From NCBI GenBank assembly GCA_023391725.1, contig JAEWAH010000124.1, forward strand, positions 1 to 9,055: a stretch of 9,055 bases of DNA, given 5' to 3'. This DNA comes from Bacillota bacterium. Its GTDB lineage: Bacteria; Bacillota; Clostridia; Christensenellales; Aristaeellaceae. Positions 1-7,800 of this stretch are shown here, in pieces (the stretch's first letter is position 1; every line of letters starts with the position of its first letter). A program made the translations under genes and the position numbers. A model generated the notes under the pieces. That model did not search any database, was not told the origin of the DNA, and was given only the letters and a program-made list of their open reading frames with translations.

Positions 1-789
1 GCTATATCCTTAGCGGTCAGGCCGTAATGCTCCATCAACACCTCGGGCTTTTGCGCCGATTGGCCGAAAACATCCATCACCGCCACGGCCTCCATGGGCC
101 GCCCGTCGCCGCGAAGCGCCCAGGAAAGGGCTGCGGAAAGCCCGCCGATCACCGAATGCTCCTCATCTATCACGATGGCTTTCACGCCCCGGAGCGCTCC
201 CGTACCGCGTCCTCCGGAAAGGGCTTTAAGCAGGGAGCAACAGTTCCGGTGGCCTGCAAGCCATTCACATCCACGATGGCGGTGAGGTGGTCCAGCTTAA
301 AGGCCGCCGCGCCATGGCAGCTTCCCATATCTGGCCCTCCGCCTGCTCCCCGTCGCCTACGCAGCAATACACCCGGGCATCCCGGCCATCCATCCGAAGG
401 CCCGCAGCCATGCCCGCCGCGATGGACAGGCCCTGGCCTAGGGAGCCGGTATTGGCCTCTACCCAGGGCAGCTTGCGCATGTCGGGATGCCCCTGCAAAC
501 GGCTGCCCAAGGATTTGAGCGTCCCTTCCTCCTCTTTGGGGTAATAGCCCAGATCGCCCAGGGCGGCGTACTGGATCAGCGCCGCGTGGCCCTTGGAGAG
601 AAGGAACCTGTCCCGCTCTTCCCAATCCGGCTCATAGGGCCGTATTCGCATCACTTCGTAATACAATACCGTCACGATATCCGCCAGGGAGCAAGATCCA
701 CCAAGATGGCCCACCTTCTCCGGGCCGATCATGGCCGCCACGTCCCGGCGCAGCTACCTGGCCTTTAGCTGCAATTCTTCTGTTGTCAT
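1..789 (-). pseudogene. Transketolase pseudogene: N-terminal subunit joined to the end of the C-terminal subunit
   Basis: Decayed relative of the split two-subunit transketolase (thiamine diphosphate enzyme of the non-oxidative pentose phosphate pathway). The start ATG is at 789, with AAGGAG at 797-802. The first part reads as the N-terminal subunit: IGPEKVGHLGGS, LLSKGHAA, ANTGSLGQGLSIAAGMA and the cofactor motif GDGEQAEGQIWEAAM followed by VDVNG. Four lesions are visible. Codon 12 is TAG (754-756). One base is missing near 304-312. After LQATGTV (near 237-243) the reading passes abruptly into KPFPEDAV, then IDEEHSVIGGL and MDVFGQS, which belong to the last 80 or so residues of the C-terminal subunit. 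A second base is missing near 191-199. About 180 of roughly 280 N-subunit residues and about 80 of roughly 310 C-subunit residues remain; the end runs off the left edge. It is surely non-functional if the sequence is accurate; assembly error is the alternative for the frame breaks. Confidence 0.88.
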
Positions 790-817
790 GGGCTGTCTCC
801 TTATCGATCGCTTCCTT

Positions 818-848
818 TGTATAACCATGCCGCCTTTTCAATTGTCAA
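818..848 (-). promoter_or_regulatory. Sigma-70-type promoter of the transketolase remnant
   Basis: On the minus strand a perfect -35 TTGACA (843-848) is followed after 19 bp by TATACA (818-823); reading the -10 as TTATAC makes the spacer 18 bp. The site lies about 30 bp upstream of the AAGGAG at 797-802 and the start ATG at 789. The long spacer makes it less than ideal, but it is the best minus-strand candidate in the divergent gap. It suggests the broken gene may still be transcribed. Confidence 0.5.
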
Positions 849-888
849 AAAGGAAATGACTGCGGGGACTGCCTTGCGTATAGATATA

Positions 889-897
889 TGATATACT
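889..897 (+). promoter_or_regulatory. Extended -10 promoter of the sugar operon
   Basis: TGATATACT is an extended -10 element (TG-N-TATACT). The best -35 at 17 bp spacing (869-874) is poor, which fits an extended -10 promoter. Transcription would begin around 904 and give a leader of about 50 nt before the AAGGAGGAG ribosome site and the ATG at 954. An overlapping TATGAT at 887-892 is an alternative -10 for the same start region. Confidence 0.5.
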
Positions 898-917
898 AGG
901 GATAAGTGTATTCTTGT

Positions 918-927
918 TGAACGTTCA
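918..927 (+). promoter_or_regulatory. Candidate operator palindrome TGAACGTTCA
   Basis: This is a perfect 10-bp inverted repeat with a central CG, about 20 bp downstream of the -10 element and upstream of the ribosome site of the first operon gene. That is a usual place for a roadblock operator. GntR/LacI-type (AraR-like) repressors bind short palindromes centred on CG, and such a repressor is encoded at the right end of the window. The link is inferred. I found no second copy upstream of the mannosidase, and the repressor's own promoter lies outside the window. Confidence 0.4.
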
Positions 928-953
928 TAGGCAAACCATAAGGAGGAGCTAAG

Positions 954-1751
954 ATGAAGTTTGGCTGCTGTGCCGGGGTGGGGGCGCAGGATCCCGCAAA
1001 GATCGGTCTTGAACGTATCCCTATTCTTAAGAAGTTGGGATTTGAATTTGTGGAGCTTCCCCTGGCCCAAATTATGAGCCTGGACGAGCAGGCGTTCCGC
1101 GACGGCCCGGTTGCGATGGTGGAGGGCTGCGGCCTTCCTTGTCTTTGCATGAATATTTTCTTTCCCGGAAGCTATCGGTTGACCGGCCCAGAGGCCGACC
1201 ACGACAGCGCTATAAGCTATGCGCAGGCCGCCATGGAGCGGGCCGCGCGCCTGGGGACAAAAGTCATCGTGCTGGGTTCCTCCGGCGCCAGAAACAGGCC
1301 CATAGGCACATCGCTTCAACAGGGACTTGATCAAATGGCCTCGTTCCTTTCCCGCCTGGCCCCCATGGCGCAAAGCTATGATATCGTGATCGCCATTGAG
1401 CATCTCAACAGGCAGGAATCCAACCTTGTCAACCTATATTCGGAAAGCTGCGCCCTGGCCCGCCAGGTGAACCACAAAAATGTGGGCGCGCTGCTGGATA
1501 CATATCACATGGCCTTGGGCGGCGAAGCTTTGAGCAGCGTACTGGACGGCGGGAGCCTGCTTCGGCACGTTCACGTTGCCCGCGCATTGGGAAGAAGCCT
1601 CCCCTGCCCCGGAGATGAGGAGGATTATCCCGCATTGTTTGATGCATTGCGGAAGATCGGCTACGACGGCCCCATCAGCCTGGAAGCCGCCGCACGCCAG
1701 GATTTTGAGGCGGAAGCCGCAGCCGCGCTTGACTTGATGAGAAATGCTTGA
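954..1751 (+). CDS. TIM-barrel sugar isomerase/epimerase (AP endonuclease family 2 fold)
   Basis: A 265-residue protein of the sugar phosphate isomerase/epimerase superfamily (xylose isomerase-like TIM barrel), the family of D-tagatose 3-epimerase, IolE/IolI and related enzymes, which act on sugars or keto-sugars using a divalent metal. The expected metal and catalytic residues are present: Glu149 in IAIEH, Asp182 and His185 in LDTYHM, His205/His207 in RHVHVA, and Glu244 in ISLEA. Their spacing resembles the Glu/Asp/His/Glu set of ketose 3-epimerases. There is no signal peptide, so it is cytoplasmic. ATG 954 is preceded by a strong AAGGAGGAG. It is the first gene of a three-gene operon; its TGA at 1749-1751 is 20 bp before the next start. 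The substrate is unknown. Its pairing with a Gfo/Idh oxidoreductase suggests a keto-sugar or inositol-like step rather than DNA repair. Confidence 0.85.
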   Translation: MKFGCCAGVGAQDPAKIGLERIPILKKLGFEFVELPLAQIMSLDEQAFRDGPVAMVEGCGLPCLCMNIFFPGSYRLTGPEADHDSAISYAQAAMERAARLGTKVIVLGSSGARNRPIGTSLQQGLDQMASFLSRLAPMAQSYDIVIAIEHLNRQESNLVNLYSESCALARQVNHKNVGALLDTYHMALGGEALSSVLDGGSLLRHVHVARALGRSLPCPGDEEDYPALFDALRKIGYDGPISLEAAARQDFEAEAAAALDLMRNA

Positions 1752-1771
1752 AGGGTGATGGATGGAGCAAT

Positions 1772-2857
1772 ATGACAGTGGAAATAATGGCAAATCTTTT
1801 CGAATTCATTGGGCAGCCTGTCCGCTGCGCCAGCTATGGCAGCGGTCACATCAACACGACGTATCTGGTAGAAACGGATCTGGGCGGCCGCTTTATCCTT
1901 CAAAAGATCAACCATCAGATTTTTAAGGACATTCGCGCGCTGGTGGAAAATGTTCAGGCCGTGACGGACCATCTTTGGAAAAAGGACCCCGATCCCAGGC
2001 ATGTGCTTCGCCCGGTTTTCGCCAAAAATGGCGAACCATACCTTACGGATGAATCGGGAGAGTACTGGCGGGCCTTTTTGTTTGTGGAAGACAGCATCTG
2101 CCTGGACAAGGCGGAAAACGCGGAATCGTTTTATCAAAGCGGCGTGGCCTTTGGGCACTTCTTTAGCCTGCTGTCCGACTTTCCGGCCCAAAGCCTTCAT
2201 GAGACCATCCCCGGCTTTCACGACACCCCCGGACGCTACAGGGTCTTTCATGAGGCGCTCCGGGCCGATCCAATGAACCGGGCAAAAGAAGTGAAGGCGG
2301 AGATCGAATTTGCCCTTGCACGCGAAGAAGAAGCCGGCTCTATGGTCCGCATGCTCAAAGAGGGCCTATTGCCCCTTCGGGTGACCCACAACGATACCAA
2401 GCTTAACAACGTGCTGCTGGACGCGGTTACCCTCACACCTTTGTGCGTGGTGGACCTGGATACGGTGATGCCGGGGCTCATCGGCAACGATTTCGGGGAT
2501 TCTATCCGGTTCGGGGCCTCCACTGCGCCTGAGGATGAGCAGGATTTGAGCCTTGTCAGCCTGTCCCTGCCGCTGTTTGAGGCGTACGCCAAGGGCTTCC
2601 TTGAAGCCTGCGGGGAAAGCCTTACGCCCCTGGAGCTTGAAACGCTGCCTCTTGGGGCCAAGCTGATGACGCTGGAATGCGGGCTGCGCTTTTTGACCGA
2701 TCATCTGAATGGGGACACGTACTTCCGCATCCACCGCGAGGGCCACAACCTGGACCGCTGCCGCACCCAGTTCGCCCTGCTTGCGGATATGGAGCGCAAG
2801 TATGAGGATATGAATAAGATCATCCATGACCAAAGCGGTGCTCTCAGGCACCAATAA
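1772..2857 (+). CDS. N-acetylhexosamine 1-kinase-like anomeric sugar kinase (APH fold)
   Basis: A 361-residue kinase of the aminoglycoside phosphotransferase/choline kinase fold, resembling N-acetylhexosamine 1-kinase (NahK, about 360 residues), which uses ATP to phosphorylate the anomeric hydroxyl of GlcNAc or GalNAc. From ATG 1772, the nucleotide-loop signature YGSGHINTTYLV lies at about 22-33 and LQKIN at about 43-47. The catalytic loop HNDTKLNN at 206-213 puts the presumed base at Asp208, which is to my memory its position in bifidobacterial NahK. The metal-binding VDLDTVMPG follows at about 227-235. Start choice: ATG 1772 follows TGGAG by 4 nt. An in-frame TTG at 1748 overlaps the upstream stop, would add eight residues without family similarity, and was not preferred. 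Sugar 1-phosphates normally feed nucleotide-sugar or mutase reactions. The sugar specificity (GlcNAc, GalNAc, mannose or other) is open. Confidence 0.85.
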   Translation: MTVEIMANLFEFIGQPVRCASYGSGHINTTYLVETDLGGRFILQKINHQIFKDIRALVENVQAVTDHLWKKDPDPRHVLRPVFAKNGEPYLTDESGEYWRAFLFVEDSICLDKAENAESFYQSGVAFGHFFSLLSDFPAQSLHETIPGFHDTPGRYRVFHEALRADPMNRAKEVKAEIEFALAREEEAGSMVRMLKEGLLPLRVTHNDTKLNNVLLDAVTLTPLCVVDLDTVMPGLIGNDFGDSIRFGASTAPEDEQDLSLVSLSLPLFEAYAKGFLEACGESLTPLELETLPLGAKLMTLECGLRFLTDHLNGDTYFRIHREGHNLDRCRTQFALLADMERKYEDMNKIIHDQSGALRHQ

Positions 2858-2876
2858 TAGAAAGAGGGAGATAGCC

Positions 2877-4130
2877 ATGTTTAAGTTTGCTTTGATAGGC
2901 GCCGGTCAGCGGGGCATGATCTACGGGGAATACGCGCAAAAGAGCGGCCAGGCGCAGATCGTGGCGGTGGCGGAGCCCCACGCGGAACGCCGGGAGGCGG
3001 CGGCGAAAGCCTTTCATATTGCTCCGGAAAATGTATTTGACAGCGCCGACGCTCTATTTGCTGCTGGGCGGCTGGGGGACGCCATCATCATCGCTTCCAT
3101 GGACAGGGATCATTACGGCCAGGCCATGGCCGCCATGGATTTGGGCTATCATCTGCTGCTGGAAAAGCCCGTTTCCCCCGATCCGGCGGAATGTTTGCGC
3201 ATCGCGGAAAAAGCTTCCAAGACGGGCCGGATGGTGGCGGTATGCCATGTGCTTAGGTACGCGCCGTTTTTTCAGGCGCTCAAATCCATCGTCGACAGCG
3301 GAGAACTGGGCCGGGTGATCTCCATCGTGCACAACGAGAATGTGGGCAACTTTCATATGGCCCACTCTTTTGTGCGGGGCAACTGGCGCAATAGCGGCCA
3401 GAGCAGTCCCATTATCCTTCAAAAGTCCTGCCACGACATGGACTTGTTGGTGTGGCTCACCGGAAGCCAAGCCGAAAAGGTCTCCTCCTTCGGGCAGCTT
3501 ACTTATTTTAAGGAAGAAAACGCCCCGAAAGGCAGTGCGGCCCGGTGCCTTGATTGCCCCGCGGCGGAGGTGTGTCGCTTTGACGCCCGCAAGTGCTACT
3601 TGCCCATTGCCGGGAACTGGCCTGCAACAGCGCTGACGCTTGATCAGACGGAGGAGGGAGTTTTAAAAGCTATCGAGGAAGGGCCCTATGGTCGATGCGT
3701 GTACCGCTGCGACAACGACGTGTGCGATCATCAGGTGGTGAACATCCTCTTCAAGAACGGCGTCACCGCCGCTTTCAGCCTCAGCGCCTTTACCAACCGC
3801 ATCGCCCGTACCATCAAGATTATGTGCGAGCATGGGGAGATCAGGGGCTCGGAAAATGACAACCGCATCGAGATCATCCCCTTTGCGTCCAACGGCGTGG
3901 ATGAGACACAGGCCCGCCTCGTGTTCCCCCCGCGAGCCGTGAGCGGCCATGGCGGCGGGGATGAAGGGCTGATGCGGGATTTCTTGGCGCTGCTGGAAAA
4001 GCAGGGCGGCGATCCGACATCCTCCATCGCAAGGTCGGTGGAAAGCCATCTCATCGCCTGCGCAGCGGAGAAGTCGCGTCTTGGGGGGCAGACGGTGGAT
4101 ATGGGGGTTTACCGGCGGGAGCTTGCATAG
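2877..4130 (+). CDS. Gfo/Idh/MocA-family NAD(P)-dependent oxidoreductase
   Basis: A 417-residue oxidoreductase of the glucose-fructose oxidoreductase/inositol dehydrogenase/MocA family. The N-terminal Rossmann domain starts with ALIGAGQRG (5-13). The family's catalytic EKPV is at 96-99, and the Lys there normally acts with a downstream His. The C-terminal domain contains the expected SCHDMDLLVWL (184-194), with His186 as the likely catalytic acid/base. An insert carries four cysteines (224, 227, 233, 240) in a C-X2-C-X5-C-X6-C pattern, and Cys274, Cys278 and Cys283 follow in YGRCVYRCDNDVCDHQ. Together these suggest a structural metal site or disulphides. ATG 2877 has GAGGGAG upstream and starts 19 bp after the kinase stop; an upstream in-frame ATG lies inside the kinase gene. 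It is cytoplasmic and is the last gene of the operon. The likely reaction is reversible oxidation of a ring hydroxyl of a sugar or inositol; the substrate is unknown. Confidence 0.9.
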   Translation: MFKFALIGAGQRGMIYGEYAQKSGQAQIVAVAEPHAERREAAAKAFHIAPENVFDSADALFAAGRLGDAIIIASMDRDHYGQAMAAMDLGYHLLLEKPVSPDPAECLRIAEKASKTGRMVAVCHVLRYAPFFQALKSIVDSGELGRVISIVHNENVGNFHMAHSFVRGNWRNSGQSSPIILQKSCHDMDLLVWLTGSQAEKVSSFGQLTYFKEENAPKGSAARCLDCPAAEVCRFDARKCYLPIAGNWPATALTLDQTEEGVLKAIEEGPYGRCVYRCDNDVCDHQVVNILFKNGVTAAFSLSAFTNRIARTIKIMCEHGEIRGSENDNRIEIIPFASNGVDETQARLVFPPRAVSGHGGGDEGLMRDFLALLEKQGGDPTSSIARSVESHLIACAAEKSRLGGQTVDMGVYRRELA

Positions 4131-4169
4131 GATAAGCCCCGCTTTAAAGTAAACGTTGATTTAGCATAC

Positions 4170-4212
4170 TCCTTCCGTCGCCTTCGGCGATCTCCCTCAA
4201 GGGGGAGGCTTT
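4170..4212 (+). repeat. Double-hairpin repeat, copy 1
   Basis: Two adjacent hairpins: TCGCC-TTC-GGCGA at 4178-4190, then CTCCCT-CAAG-GGGGAG (one T-G pair) at 4192-4207, followed by GCTTTGG. The same layout recurs at 4497-4530 and 4565-4606. The trailing GCTTT may give weak termination for the plus-strand operon 60 bp upstream. Elements of this look (short GC hairpin, then a CTCCCTC...GAGGGAG-type hairpin, then GGCTTT) are to my recollection scattered between genes in many Clostridia genomes. Confidence 0.6.
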
Positions 4213-4265
4213 GGAAAGTCAGCATTATGTGTTACGCCCGGTGCGCTCCGTTCCCTTCTATGGGT

Positions 4266-4285
4266 CCAGGGCCCGGAGGCCCTGG
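4266..4285. repeat. Perfect 8-bp GC hairpin
   Basis: CCAGGGCC-CGGA-GGCCCTGG forms a perfect 8-bp stem with a 4-nt loop. The following bases (TCGCTTTAAGG) lack a proper U-tract, so it is not called as a terminator. It may be a remnant or variant of the neighbouring hairpin repeats. Confidence 0.5.
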
Positions 4286-4496
4286 TCGCTTTAAGGGGGA
4301 TATGGAGAGTGCAGGGGGGAGTTGACCCGGAGGGCGAGCGCAGCGAGCCTGGAGCCTGCGAAGGCGCAGCCGGAGCAGGCGGAACACTGGACAAGCGAAG
4401 CGCAGTTCAGTGCGAAGGGGGAAGATCGAAATCCCCCCTACTCCCTCCTGCGTCCTCGTCAACCTGAAGGCGTCACGCTCTACGGTCAACCACCCC

Positions 4497-4530
4497 GGCG
4501 CTTCGCGCCACCCCTCCTCTGGAGGGGAAT
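4497..4530 (+). repeat. Double-hairpin repeat, copy 2
   Basis: The first hairpin is GGCGC-TTC-GCGCC at 4497-4509. The second is CCCCTCC-TCT-GGAGGGG at 4511-4527, followed by AATGG. It has the same two-hairpin layout and one-base separation as copy 1, but both stems differ in sequence with matching changes on both arms. Confidence 0.6.
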
Positions 4531-4564
4531 GGAACGGGCGCTTACGGCACCCTACACCTCATCC

Positions 4565-4606
4565 GGCGCTGGTGCGCCACCTTCCCCTCAAGGGGAAGGC
4601 TTTTGG
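4565..4606 (+). repeat. Double-hairpin repeat, copy 3
   Basis: The first hairpin is GGCGC-TGGT-GCGCC at 4565-4578. The second is CTTCCCC-TCAA-GGGGAAG at 4581-4598, followed by GCTTTTGG. The loop (TCAA) and tail (GCTTTTGG) closely match copy 1 (CAAG loop, GCTTTGG tail), while the stem bases differ in a paired fashion. This suggests related elements held by structure rather than primary sequence. Confidence 0.6.
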
Positions 4607-4737
4607 TCCGCTTATCTCTTGCAACTGAAAGCAAACTGCTAGAATCCAAATCGCACCGCCAAATCATCGTTTGCTTGACTGGTGGATCATTCAGTGCTCA
4701 CCTAAGCAAGCAATGTTTTGATGCCAAACATCCACTT

Positions 4738-4796
4738 AAAAACAGCGGGACTGCCGCCCGGCGATCATGCGCCAAAGCAACAGTCCCGCTGTTTTT
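4738..4796. terminator. Bidirectional intrinsic terminator between converging operons
   Basis: A perfect 16-bp stem pairs 4738-4753 (AAAAACAGCGGGACTG) with 4781-4796. A small inner hairpin (GGCG...CGCC at 4760-4773) lies in the loop. The plus strand continues with a T run (4792-4798) and the minus strand reads TTTTTAAG after the stem. It therefore serves the mannosidase (stop at 4808-4810) on the minus strand and can also stop plus-strand read-through from the sugar operon. Confidence 0.9.
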
Positions 4797-4807
4797 TTCA
4801 ATTGGAA

Positions 4808-7800
4808 TCAGTAGCCCACGCGGAGCGTCTTGATCTCAAAGGGCCTAAAGGTGAGGGAGGCGGTGTCCCCTGCCGCAAGCGCTTCCTGTTCCTCCTCCAG
4901 CATGTTGGTGAGGGCAAGGCTCTTCACCGGATTACCGAAGGAAAGGGTAGCGTTCGTATACGCGCCTGTGGCTTCATACAGCCGCAGGATGTAGGCGTAG
5001 GCGGTATCCTCGCAAGGCTTCACCGCCTCAATGATCACATTGGGCGCGTCCACCTGCAAAAGGGAAGGAAGCGCTTTGGCCCCATCCTTTTTAAGGGACA
5101 GATAGTTAAAGGCGTAGGCGGGCTGGACCACCGTTTCGGCGGAGAAATCCCCCGCGTGGGGAAGGATCGCGTAGCGGCACACATGGCGGCCACGATCGCC
5201 CAGGTGGTCGGGGCGCTCGCCGCCCTTGTGCAGCGACAGGCGCATGGAGCCTTCCCGGACGGACAGGCCATACTTGCAATCGTTGAGGATGGCCAAGCCA
5301 AATCCCGCCTCCGACAGGTCGGAATACTTGTGGTTGCAGATCTCGAACCGTGCCTTTTCCTGGGGGGTGGAGCGGTGGTTGCTGCGGCGGATGAAGCCGA
5401 ACTGAATCTCGTTGCGCACCCCGTCGCAAAGAAGTGCCGTATCAAACGCCGCCTTCAGGAAACGGTGGCCGTCCTGCCAATCGATGACCATCTCAAAGTT
5501 CACCTGGGGGCTGAAGGCGTCAAACACCATGTCCTGGATGAGGGTGGAGGCGAGCGTCAGCTGATAGACGCTGCGGACGCGCACCTGGACAGCGCCTACG
5601 CTCACGATCTCCCGCTTTAAAAGGCGGCTCGTGTCGGCGAATTTATCCTCCAGGTCGGCATCGATATCCCAGTTGTCCCAGGCGGCGGGCAGATCTTCGG
5701 CAACCAGGAAGGTATTGAAGGCGTACCCTTCCTTGTCCACCAGCTCCCGGCCCGTGCGCAGGTCCACAAAGGAGGTAAGCGCCCCGTTTTGTGAAAAGCG
5801 TACCCGAGCAAAAGGCGTGGTGAGCGTATCCCCTTCCAATATAAAGGGGTTCTTTTGCGTTTGCGGCTCCCCCGGCTCCCACGCAAGTTCCACTGAGCCG
5901 AAGGCGGGAATTTCGATGCCCGCCACCGCTAGCATCTCCCGGCCATCCATATCCACATAAGCCTGCTGGGGATTGCCTCCCGCGACGCGGCAGCCAGGCC
6001 GCCGGGGAAGGTAAACCGTGTCGCGCCTTACAAAGGACAGGGGGTTAAATAGCGTGGTATGGGATTCGCTTTTCTCCCCCGAAAGCAGCGCCTGGGACAA
6101 TTCTTCCGCCTGGCTGATAGCGTTTGAGGTGGCGGCGATGGACTCCTCATGCACCCGATGGATGCAGGTGCCCGGCAATATATCATGGAACTGGTTGACT
6201 AAGAGCGTATCCATCAAAGGGCGCACCGCCTCCCCGTCGGCGGGTTTTTGGTGGAACACAGCGTCCCGTACGGTGAGCAACTCCAGGTTGTGCAGCGCGA
6301 TCTCCAAAAGGCGGTTATTGCGCTTGATCTGGTGCTGGTTGGTGAGCGTGCCACGGTGCAGTTCCAAATAGAGCTCCCCGGCATACAGGGTAGGCTCGCG
6401 CAGCTCTTCCTTCAGCTTTTTCATGAAGCGGCTCACGTTTGTATGTTCCGAGCGGGGCACGCCCTCCAGATCGGCAAGCCGGCGGCTCATCTCGATCATT
6501 TCAAACTCCGGCCCGCCTCCCCCATCCCCCTTGCCGTAGGAGAACAGGCGCATGCGGGCGGTCATTTTTTCCTGCATGGGGCTGTTGTTGATATTCCCCT
6601 GGGCGGTGATATCCATCAGCGTGGCAGGTTCCGGGCCGATGTGAGTCACGTTGAGGTGGGTCAGCACTTTACTTCCGTCCAGCCCCTTCCAATAGAAGGA
6701 AGTGGAAGGAAAGCGGTTGGTATCGTTCCAGGCCATTTTGGTGGTGAGGAAGCTGGTAGCGCCGCACCCCAGCATGATTTGCGGGATGGCGTAGCTGTAG
6801 CCGAAGGTATCGGGCAGCCAGAAGGCGTCGGAGAGGACGCCGAAGTACTTTTGGGTAAAGCGCTGTCCCCACAGGAACTGGCGGATCATGTATTCACCGC
6901 CGGTGAGGTTGCAGTCGCACTCCACCCATACGCCACCGTTCATTTCGTAGCGGCCCTGCGCCACCTTTTCCTGGATTCTTGCAAACAATTCCGGGTAGTA
7001 GACCCTGATCCAGTTGCTGTGGCAGGCGGAGGACTGGGTGAAGGTGTACTCCGGGTACTCCTCCATCAGGTTCAATTGGTTGGCGTAGGTGCGGGCGCAC
7101 TTTTTCACCGTCTCCACAATGGGCCAGAGCCAGGCGGTATCCATATGGCTGTGACCCACCAGGCCCACGTAAGCAGTGGTAGGGCCGTTATGCTTTTGCA
7201 ATTGTTCCTTCAAAAGCGGCAGCGTAGCTTGAAGCCCCGCACGGAATTCCTCCTGGGAAACCCTATCCGGATCGTAAAAAAGTTCGCGGTGGACTTTTAA
7301 AAGCGAGTACAGGATATCTGCCCGTCGGAAGCTGTCCTCATTCAGGGCGCCGGCCAGGCTTAAAAGCGTTCGCAAGTCAAAAAGGTATTCCATCACCTGA
7401 TCATCCCGCAGGCAGACATCCACAGGGCCCAGGGGATAGGTGAAATCCTCCTGGCTCTCCTGTGTGAGGGGAAAGCAGCCGGGCATCTGATGATAAGCGT
7501 AATATTCCAGGGCCATCTCCACCTTTGCCCCCGCCCGGGCGCATGCCACAAAGCGGTTGCAGTAGTGGTTGCCATGGCTGCCCACCAGCGTTTTTTGAGC
7601 AAAGTTGCTGTGGATCTTCTCATCCACCCAAAGAGTGGCCTCATACCCGCCAATGCGGGGATAAAGGAACAGGTCCTTCCCATTTAATTCAGGAGGGACC
7701 GTATACGCACCTCGGAACCAGCCGTATTGGCCTTCCCCGCCCCAGCGGCCTATTGCAGGCAATGGACCGAATTGCGATTCCTCCGGGATATGATGGAGAG

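Larger units (their letters stand above)
4131..4737. other. Non-coding convergent intergenic region with hairpin repeats
   Basis: Between the oxidoreductase stop and the terminator there is no reading frame with a ribosome site or recognisable protein similarity. The first part, to about 4610, is GC-rich and full of short inverted repeats (listed separately). It includes arginine/proline/serine-rich open frames that look like by-products of base composition. The last part, about 4610-4737, is richer in A and T and shows nothing I recognise. No U-tract terminator directly follows the plus-strand operon, so its transcripts may run to one of the hairpin repeats or to the bidirectional terminator at 4738-4796. 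Confidence 0.6.

Noticed and set aside
754..756. TAG as a recoded sense codon (stop-codon reassignment) in the transketolase gene
   Set aside because: The oxidoreductase gene terminates naturally with TAG at 4128-4130, and the transketolase has other inactivating lesions, so a plain nonsense mutation is simpler.
801..1403. 200-codon minus-strand open frame over the divergent promoter region and the epimerase gene
   Set aside because: It is antisense to a gene with clear metal-binding motifs and covers both promoters; no family similarity.
1748..1771. TTG start extending the kinase by eight residues
   Set aside because: It overlaps the upstream stop codon, adds residues without family similarity, and ATG 1772 places the catalytic Asp at the expected position.
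4149..4166. AACGTT-containing near-palindrome resembling the operator core
   Set aside because: It shares only the AACGTT core with TGAACGTTCA, its arms are imperfect, and it lies downstream of the operon.
4232..4642. Short open frames in the intergenic region
   Set aside because: They are made of Arg/Pro/Ser-rich codons from GC hairpin repeats and lack ribosome sites.
4718..5620. 300-codon plus-strand open frame across the terminator and the mannosidase 3' end
   Set aside because: It would start inside the terminator stem region and run antisense to the mannosidase; no recognisable protein features.
6248..7300. 350-codon open frame on the plus strand, antisense to the mannosidase
   Set aside because: It lies entirely inside the GH38 gene, whose catalytic motifs are complete on the other strand. 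Its translation is low-complexity (Gly/Ala/His/Val-rich) with no family motif or ribosome site.
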